DNA of 56,203 nt from Conchiformibius kuhniae DSM 17694 (GTDB lineage Bacteria > Pseudomonadota > Gammaproteobacteria > Burkholderiales > Neisseriaceae), in assembly GCF_000428785.1 (NCBI RefSeq), contig NZ_KE386800.1, forward strand, positions 6,056-62,258, read 5' to 3'. Below the pieces are notes generated by a model. The model made no database searches, was not told the origin of the DNA, and worked only from the letters and a program-made list of their open reading frames with translations. A program made the position numbers and the translations under genes. Below, one piece after another: positions 51,237 through 56,203 of the stretch (positions within the stretch are counted from its first letter, which is position 1; each line of letters opens with the position of its first letter).

Positions 51237-51857
51237 ATGCCCAAACTCTCTAAATCCTCCAAAGCGTGGCTAAACGAACACGTCAACGACCCCTACGTCC
51301 ACCGCACCCAAAAAGACGGCTACCGCGCCCGCGCCGCCTACAAACTGCTGGAAATTAACGAAAAAGACAAAATCATTCAGGCAGGCACGGTGTTGGCAGA
51401 CTTGGGCAGCGCGCCCGGAAGCTGGTCGCAAGTGGCGGCAAAATTGGTCGGCGCACGCGGCAAAGTGTTTGCGCTGGACATTCTGCCGATGCAGCCGATA
51501 GACGGCGTGGACTTTATCCAAGGCGATTTCCGCGACAACGAAGTGTTGGCGCAATTTGAGCAATTACTGGGCGGACGCGCCCTCGACCTTGTAATTTGCG
51601 ACATGGCACCCAATATGGCGGGCAATGCCGTGATTGACCAAACGCGCAGCTACTATCTGTGCGAACTGGCATTGGCTTTCGCCGCTGACCACCTGAAAAC
51701 GGGCGGCACATTTTTGGTCAAAGTGTTTCAGGGGGCGGGATTTCAAGCGTTTCAGGCAGCGATGCGCGAACAGTTTGCCACCGTGCAAACGCGCAAGCCC
51801 GATGCCTCGCGTAATCGTTCCAGTGAACTTTACCTATTGGGCAGAAATAAACGCTGA
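51237..51857 (+). CDS. rlmE: 23S rRNA (uridine-2'-O-)-methyltransferase RlmE
   Basis: A 206-residue FtsJ/RrmJ enzyme. GYRARAAYKLLEI holds the first catalytic lysine near residue 35. The SAM motif is LADLGSAPGSWSQVA near 57. Further catalytic residues lie in CDMAPNMAG near 122 and VKVFQG near 162. It methylates U2552 of 23S rRNA and is encoded directly before ftsH, as in many proteobacteria. Confidence 0.95.
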   Translation: MPKLSKSSKAWLNEHVNDPYVHRTQKDGYRARAAYKLLEINEKDKIIQAGTVLADLGSAPGSWSQVAAKLVGARGKVFALDILPMQPIDGVDFIQGDFRDNEVLAQFEQLLGGRALDLVICDMAPNMAGNAVIDQTRSYYLCELALAFAADHLKTGGTFLVKVFQGAGFQAFQAAMREQFATVQTRKPDASRNRSSELYLLGRNKR

Positions 51858-51924
51858 CAAGCCTTGCTGCCTGATTTACAATCCGTTTTCAGTTTTTTGA
51901 ATTTTATTGAGGAGTGATGCTCAA

Positions 51925-53913
51925 GTGGGGAACAGTACGATGAAAAACCTGCTGATTTGGGGGGCGTTGTTTTTGGCGATTTTTGCCGGCGTCAATGCCA
52001 TGCAGGACAAAAAAACCGATGGGCAACAAATTGAATATTCGCAATTTTTGAAACAAGTCCGTGCGGGTGAAGTGGCGAGTGTCAATCTGGAAGGTTCGCC
52101 CGCAGGCTATGTGATTAAGGGCAAGCGCAAGGATTCCATCAGCAGCGCGTTCAGCACCAATGCGCCTTTGGACGACAAGCTGATTCAGACTTTGGAAGAA
52201 AATGATGTCAGCATCAAGGTTACGCCCGAAGAGAAACAAGGCTTTTTGGGCAGCCTGTTTATCAGCCTGCTGCCCGTGCTGCTGCTGATTGGCGCGTGGG
52301 TGTATTTTATGCGCATGCAAAGCGGCGGCGGCAAGGGTGGCGCGTTTTCATTCGGCAAAAGCCGCGCCCGTCTGCTGGACAAAGATGCCAACACGGTGAA
52401 ATTCGCCGATGTCGCCGGTTGCGATGAAGCGAAAGAAGAAGTTCAGGAAATCGTTGATTATCTGAAAGAACCGGGGCGTTATCAGAATTTGGGCGGCCGC
52501 GTGCCGCGCGGCATTTTGCTGGCAGGCAGCCCCGGCACGGGTAAAACTTTGTTGGCAAAAGCGATTGCGGGCGAAGCGGGCGTGCCGTTTTTCAGCATTT
52601 CCGGTTCGGATTTTGTGGAAATGTTTGTCGGCGTGGGCGCAAGCCGCGTGCGCGATATGTTTGAACAGGCGAAGAAAAACGCGCCCTGCATTATTTTTAT
52701 TGACGAAATTGATGCGGTGGGCCGTCAGCGCGGCGCGGGCTTGGGCGGCGGCAACGACGAACGCGAACAAACGCTCAACCAGCTTTTGGTGGAAATGGAC
52801 GGCTTTGAAAGCAACGAAACCGTGATTGTCATCGCCGCCACCAACCGCCCCGACGTGCTTGACCCCGCTTTGCAGCGCCCCGGCCGTTTTGACCGCCAAG
52901 TGGTTGTGCCGCTTCCCGATATTCGCGGGCGCGAACAGATTTTGGCGGTGCATGCCAAAAAAGTGCCTTTGCACGATTCAGTGGATTTGCACACTTTGGC
53001 GCGTGGTACGCCGGGCTTTTCCGGTGCGGATTTGGCAAACTTGGTGAACGAAGCCGCGCTGTTTGCCGGCCGCCGCAACAAGGAAAAAGTAGACCAAAGC
53101 GATTTTGAAGATGCCAAAGACAAAATCTATATGGGCCCCGAACGCCGCAGCATGGTGATGCAGGAAGACGAAAAACGCGCCACCGCCTATCACGAAGCGG
53201 GACACGCGATTGTGGCGGAAAGCCTGCCGTTTACCGACCCCGTGCATAAAGTAACGATTATGCCGCGCGGACGGGCGTTGGGCTTGACGTGGCAGCTTCC
53301 CGAACGCGACCGCATCAGTATGTATAAAGACCAGATGTTGAGCCAAATCAGCATTTTGTACGGCGGTCGGATTGCCGAAGATTTGTATGTGGGACGCATT
53401 TCCACCGGCGCGTCCAACGATTTTGAACGCGCCACCGCCATTGCCCGCGAAATGGTTACGCGTTTCGGTATGAGTGACAAAATGGGCGCGATGGTGTATG
53501 CCGAAAACGAGGGCGAGGTGTTTTTGGGACGCAGCGTAACCCGTTCGCAGCATATTTCCGAAAAAACCCAGCAGGAAGTGGACGCGGAAGTGCGCCGCAT
53601 TTTGGACGAGCAATATGCGGTGGCGTATAAAATCTTGGACGAAAACCGCGACAAGATGGAAACCATGTGCAAGGCTTTGATGGAATGGGAAACCATTGAC
53701 CGCGACCAAGTGCGCGAGATTATGGACGGCAAGCAGCCCAGCCCGCCGAAAGATTACAGCGCGAATGTGCGTAAAGATGACGGCGGCGATGCGGGCGGCG
53801 AAACCGCACCCGCCGATGAAACGCCTGCCGCGCCGCCCGCTGCCCCCGTGCCGGTAACGGAAGTTGTGCCGACACAGCAAACGGCAGAAACATCGTCTGC
53901 AGACAAGGCATAA
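51925..53913 (+). CDS. ftsH: ATP-dependent zinc metalloprotease FtsH
   Basis: A 662-residue membrane protease that degrades LpxC, SecY and misassembled membrane proteins. Two N-terminal hydrophobic segments enclose a periplasmic part (about 25-110). Walker A is GSPGTGKT near 205 and the zinc site HEAGH near 426. The C-terminal tail is rich in alanine, proline and threonine. I use a GTG start because GAGGAG (51909-51914) is at the right distance; an ATG five codons later (51940) is also possible. Confidence 0.95.
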   Translation: MGNSTMKNLLIWGALFLAIFAGVNAMQDKKTDGQQIEYSQFLKQVRAGEVASVNLEGSPAGYVIKGKRKDSISSAFSTNAPLDDKLIQTLEENDVSIKVTPEEKQGFLGSLFISLLPVLLLIGAWVYFMRMQSGGGKGGAFSFGKSRARLLDKDANTVKFADVAGCDEAKEEVQEIVDYLKEPGRYQNLGGRVPRGILLAGSPGTGKTLLAKAIAGEAGVPFFSISGSDFVEMFVGVGASRVRDMFEQAKKNAPCIIFIDEIDAVGRQRGAGLGGGNDEREQTLNQLLVEMDGFESNETVIVIAATNRPDVLDPALQRPGRFDRQVVVPLPDIRGREQILAVHAKKVPLHDSVDLHTLARGTPGFSGADLANLVNEAALFAGRRNKEKVDQSDFEDAKDKIYMGPERRSMVMQEDEKRATAYHEAGHAIVAESLPFTDPVHKVTIMPRGRALGLTWQLPERDRISMYKDQMLSQISILYGGRIAEDLYVGRISTGASNDFERATAIAREMVTRFGMSDKMGAMVYAENEGEVFLGRSVTRSQHISEKTQQEVDAEVRRILDEQYAVAYKILDENRDKMETMCKALMEWETIDRDQVREIMDGKQPSPPKDYSANVRKDDGGDAGGETAPADETPAAPPAAPVPVTEVVPTQQTAETSSADKA

Positions 53914-53918
53914 AACAC

Positions 53919-53955
53919 AATCACCTGAAAAATTTTATTTTTCAGGTGATTTTTT
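53919..53955. terminator. Terminator between ftsH and hslR, bidirectional
   Basis: AATCACCTGAAAAA and TTTTTCAGGTGATT form a 14-bp stem around a short loop, followed by TTTT on the plus strand. It serves ftsH and probably the converging hslR as well. Confidence 0.85.
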
Positions 53956-53966
53956 ATTTGGCGGAA

Positions 53967-54365
53967 TCAATCGCGGCTTTCGCGCCTGAATTTGTCCAGT
54001 TGGCGGCGGTCGCGCTTGGTGGGGCGGCCATCGGGATACGCCGCGCTGATGCGCGATGCTTGGTCGAGCAGCCGTTGCGCTTCGCGGCGGGCGGCGACGG
54101 CTTCGTCTTCGCGGTAGAGCAAACGCGCTTCCGCAGCAGGACGGCGTTGCGGGTTCAGTGCCAGCACCGTGAGCTTGTAGGGCAGCGAATTAAGCGTTAA
54201 ATCAAGGGTGTCGCCCGCGTGAATGTATTTGCCGGTTTTGACTTTTTGTCCGTTTACCTGCACGCGCCCGAGTTCGATGTGGCGTTGTGCCAGCCCGCGT
54301 GTTTTGAAAAAACGCGCCGCCCACAGCCATTTGTCCAAACGCATGGTGTCGGGTGCTTGGCTCAT
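53967..54365 (-). CDS. hslR: Heat shock protein 15 (S4-domain ribosome-rescue factor)
   Basis: A 132-residue RNA-binding protein. RLDKWLWAARFFKTRGLAQ and HIELGRVQVNGQKVKTG are the S4 domain, near residues 9-45. The C-terminal tail is basic (KRDRRQLDKFRRE). Hsp15 recycles 50S subunits carrying stalled nascent chains. Its ATG overlaps the rph stop (ATGA). Confidence 0.93.
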   Translation of the reverse strand: MSQAPDTMRLDKWLWAARFFKTRGLAQRHIELGRVQVNGQKVKTGKYIHAGDTLDLTLNSLPYKLTVLALNPQRRPAAEARLLYREDEAVAARREAQRLLDQASRISAAYPDGRPTKRDRRQLDKFRRESRD

Positions 54366-55093
54366 GATGCTGCCTTTTCAATGGCTTGTTGTTGAAGTTG
54401 TGCCAATTGGGCAATGCCTTTGTACGCCAGTGCAATCAATTGCTGCAATTCATCCGTGCCGAATGCCGCGCCTTCTGCCGTGCCTTGAATTTCAATGATT
54501 TTTTCGGCATTCAACATCACCAGATTGATGTCGCTGTCGCAGCCCGAATCTTCGGGATAATCCAAATCCAAGCGTGCCGTGCCGCCGACCATGCCCACCG
54601 AAACCGCCGCCACGCTGCCAATGAGCGGGTTTGCTGAAATTTTCCCTGATTTTAAACAACGGCTTAACGAGATTGCCAATGCCACATATGCGCCGGTAAT
54701 CGCGGCGGTGCGCGTGCCGCCGTCTGCTTCCAACACATCGCAGTCAATCAGAATTTGGCGTTCGCCCAATTTGCCCAAGTCCAGCGCGGCGCGCAGGCTG
54801 CGCCCAATCAGCCTTTGGATTTCCTGCGTGCGCCCCGATTGTTTGCCGGCGGCGGCTTCGCGGCGCATGCGCGTTTGGGTGGAAGCGGGCAGCATGCCGT
54901 ATTCGGCGGTCAGCCAACCGCGCCCCGTGCCGCGCAGCCACGCGGGGACGTTTTCGTCCAGTGTGGCGGTGCAGAGTACGCGGGTGTGTCCGCAGCAAAT
55001 CAGTGCCGAGCCGTCTGCGCGGGGCAGGAAGTCGGGGGTGATGGTAATGGGGCGCAAGGCGTCTGCGGCGCGGTTTTGTCGTGTCAATGGCAT
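54362..55093 (-). CDS. rph: Ribonuclease PH
   Basis: A 243-residue phosphorolytic 3'-5' exoribonuclease that trims tRNA 3' ends. GRGWLTAEYGMLPAST near residue 57, RREAAAGKQSGRTQEIQRLIGRSLRA near 78, LIDCDVLEADGGTRTAAITG near 114 and EDSGCDSDINLVM near 184 are the family blocks. Length and ends are normal. It overlaps hslR by 4 bases. Confidence 0.96.
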   Translation of the reverse strand: MPLTRQNRAADALRPITITPDFLPRADGSALICCGHTRVLCTATLDENVPAWLRGTGRGWLTAEYGMLPASTQTRMRREAAAGKQSGRTQEIQRLIGRSLRAALDLGKLGERQILIDCDVLEADGGTRTAAITGAYVALAISLSRCLKSGKISANPLIGSVAAVSVGMVGGTARLDLDYPEDSGCDSDINLVMLNAEKIIEIQGTAEGAAFGTDELQQLIALAYKGIAQLAQLQQQAIEKAAS

Positions 55094-55180
55094 AAAATTA
55101 CCTTGTAATCCGATGATTTTTTGTCAAATTGCCGTATGTTCTTATATGATGGCGTCATTGTCAATGACCGGAGTGAACGC

Positions 55181-55468
55181 ATGTTTGGCATCTTGGTGTT
55201 TTTGATGGTGGCAAAATGGCAGGATTTTTACGCAGACCGTTCGGCTGCGTGGCAATGGGCGGCGGGCTATGCGGCGGCGGCAACGCTGCTGAATGGCGGT
55301 GGCGCGGTGCGGATGTTGGTCGGTTTTGCGGTGTCGGGGCTGTATGCGTGGGCATATTTTGCCCTGCTGCGCCGTTTTACCGATTCGTTGCGGGTGTGGA
55401 TTCCTTTGTATTTGGGCGGTGCGGTGCTGCCTTTGCTGTTGTCGGTGCTGCTGACGGCGAAGATTTAG
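55181..55468 (+). CDS. Small membrane protein
   Basis: A 95-residue protein with three hydrophobic segments (MFGILVFLMVAKW; AAGYAAAATLLNGGGAVRML; the C-terminal third). GGAG precedes the ATG at 55181, and no family is recognised. It diverges from rph. Family A repeat DNA begins at its stop codon. Confidence 0.6.
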   Translation: MFGILVFLMVAKWQDFYADRSAAWQWAAGYAAAATLLNGGGAVRMLVGFAVSGLYAWAYFALLRRFTDSLRVWIPLYLGGAVLPLLLSVLLTAKI

Positions 55469-55654
55469 GGCGTCATCATTTAAATCTTTTATTATAAATC
55501 AGCACAATACAAAAACCGCCGTCATTCCCGTGTAGGCGGGAATCCAAATCGAAGCAGGTGTAGGTTGGGTTGGAGCGAAGCGCAAACCCAACAAAATCCA
55601 TAAATTTTCGGAAAAATGTTGGGTTTTCACTTCGTTTCACCCCAACCTACGCTT
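55466..55654. repeat. Family A left half carrying a family B hairpin, second copy
   Basis: TTAGGGCGTCATCATTTAAAT starts at about 55466, followed by a dRS3-like arm (ATTCCCGTGTAGGCGGGAAT at about 55524). From 55556 to 55654 lies family B: GTGTAGGTTGGGTTGG, then AAACCCAACAAAATCCATAA and CAACCTACGC at the end. It is nearly identical to 15813-15911. Its right end cuts into the AHH nuclease stump. Confidence 0.75.
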
Positions 55655-55774
55655 ACTTTCTTTTTGCAAGGTATCGAAAATTCGATGGAATTCTTCACGA
55701 ACCTCATGTTTTAAATCATTGAACACACCCAAAGGAATAATATGGTGCGCTTGTACGGCAACATAATCAGCCAT
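55637..55774 (-). pseudogene. Stump of an AHH-motif nuclease (polymorphic toxin)
   Basis: The 45-residue frame begins MADYVAVQAHHIIPLGVFND and continues with KHEVREEFHRIFDTLQKES. A-H-H followed by I-I-P-L is the signature of the AHH family of HNH/Endo VII-type toxin nucleases. The last five residues (KRRLG) are read from the family B hairpin, so the gene has been cut by that repeat. No longer N-terminal toxin part is present; the start follows the immunity-like gene by 23 bases. It is too short to be an active nuclease. Confidence 0.6.
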
Positions 55775-55797
55775 AATCAAATCTCCAATATAAAAAC

Positions 55798-56203
55798 TTA
55801 ATCAATCAAACAGGGATTTAAATACCAATCTTTAATCATACCCGCATTATCCAATGCTTGGTACAGCCTTTTGGATAAAAACACAGACTGCATCAGCATC
55901 GGATCATGCCAAATATCCAGATCACAATATGGTGCTTCATGAGACAAGACAAGATCTCCTTCCCACTCATAATAAACATGATGTTGGTAGCCGTTTCGTT
56001 CATAACCTGAAGAACGGCATGAAGGACTTTTTTCCGGCAATACATAATGCCGCCATTCGGCAAGGTCAAAAAAATAGAAAAACCTTTCGTCATCAGGTTC
56101 TAATGTGCCCATATTGTAGATTTGCAGTTTAACCAATTTGCTGTTGCCCAAATGAAACTGCTGCAAAATTTCGCCGCATGCTTCGCTCAGCACCAAATGA
56201 TTA
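55798..56203 (-). CDS. Immunity-protein-like gene, 5'-incomplete at window end
   Basis: At least 134 residues, open to the window edge. It has DIWHDPMLMQSVFLSKRLYQ and a final MIKDWYLNPC, the pattern I recall of DUF1629 (Imm43/imm11-type) immunity proteins of polymorphic toxins. It is AT-richer than the housekeeping genes. The adjacent AHH stump is the likely former partner or a displaced cassette. The frame reads through the TTG at 56196 to the window end, so the start is outside. Confidence 0.6.
   Translation of the reverse strand, partial: NHLVLSEACGEILQQFHLGNSKLVKLQIYNMGTLEPDDERFFYFFDLAEWRHYVLPEKSPSCRSSGYERNGYQHHVYYEWEGDLVLSHEAPYCDLDIWHDPMLMQSVFLSKRLYQALDNAGMIKDWYLNPCLID

Noticed and set aside
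1..56203. CRISPR array, rRNA operon or IS transposase
   Set aside because: No regularly spaced direct repeats, no rRNA sequence and no transposase motif were found on either strand.

Overview
The window is a chromosomal stretch from a member of the Neisseriaceae. The evidence is the gene content and order (rnc/era, leuC/leuD, pheS/pheT, rlmE/ftsH, hslR/rph, a lipidated azurin, msbA) and a dense set of DNA uptake sequences. The commonest 12-mer is AGGCTGCCTGAA, the dialect I recall for Simonsiella and its relatives (Alysiella, Conchiformibius). AGGCAGCCTGAA, the Kingella form, occurs mainly where the two overlap as a near-palindrome. The bulk is GC-rich; a few islands are clearly AT-rich. The genus cannot be fixed from this window alone.

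Layout. 1-10 kb: ogt, dsbD, then rnc, a DUF389 membrane protein, a PAP2 phosphatase and era in overlapping order, then an Ada-like methyltransferase and leuC. 10-13 kb: an acetyltransferase, three small or medium lipoproteins and a gene broken by a miniature inverted-repeat element, all between leuC and leuD. 13-23 kb: uvrD, a DciA-like gene, azurin, recG, a YqaA-like gene, hemJ, a CYTH phosphatase, an AsmA-like protein and pheS. 23.8-25.6 kb: an AT-rich two-gene cassette (AAA ATPase plus DUF4276) sits exactly between pheS and pheT. 25.6-30 kb: pheT, ihfA, a MerR-like gene, tRNA-Pro and sodA. 30-36.5 kb: a minus-strand aryl-polyene-type fatty-acid cluster (FAD enzyme, DUF3261 lipoprotein, ketosynthase, dehydratase, ketoreductase, ketosynthase), interrupted at 32.0-33.1 kb by AT-rich DNA with a winged-helix-like gene and a possible small RNA. 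36.7-40.1 kb: dnaE.

40.2-43.1 kb holds the most unusual locus: a minus-strand run of beta-barrel outer-membrane protein, Sec-exported toxin-like protein with an internal bacteriocin-style leader motif, overlapping putative immunity gene, periplasmic C39-type peptidase and a short membrane protein. 43.2-50 kb: mnmG, a frameshifted membrane protein with a T8 tract, an acyltransferase with a G10 tract, an aldose epimerase, msbA and a small exported protein. 50.4-55.5 kb: fpr, rlmE, ftsH, hslR, rph and a small membrane protein. The right edge carries an immunity-like gene and the stump of an AHH-motif nuclease, cut off by a repeat.

Two repeat families run through the intergenic DNA. Family A is a miniature element with termini GGGCGTGTCATCA and dRS3-like arms (ATTCCC...GGGAAT). 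Family B is a roughly 100-bp hairpin, found twice, each time inside a family A left half. No transposase gene is present to move them.
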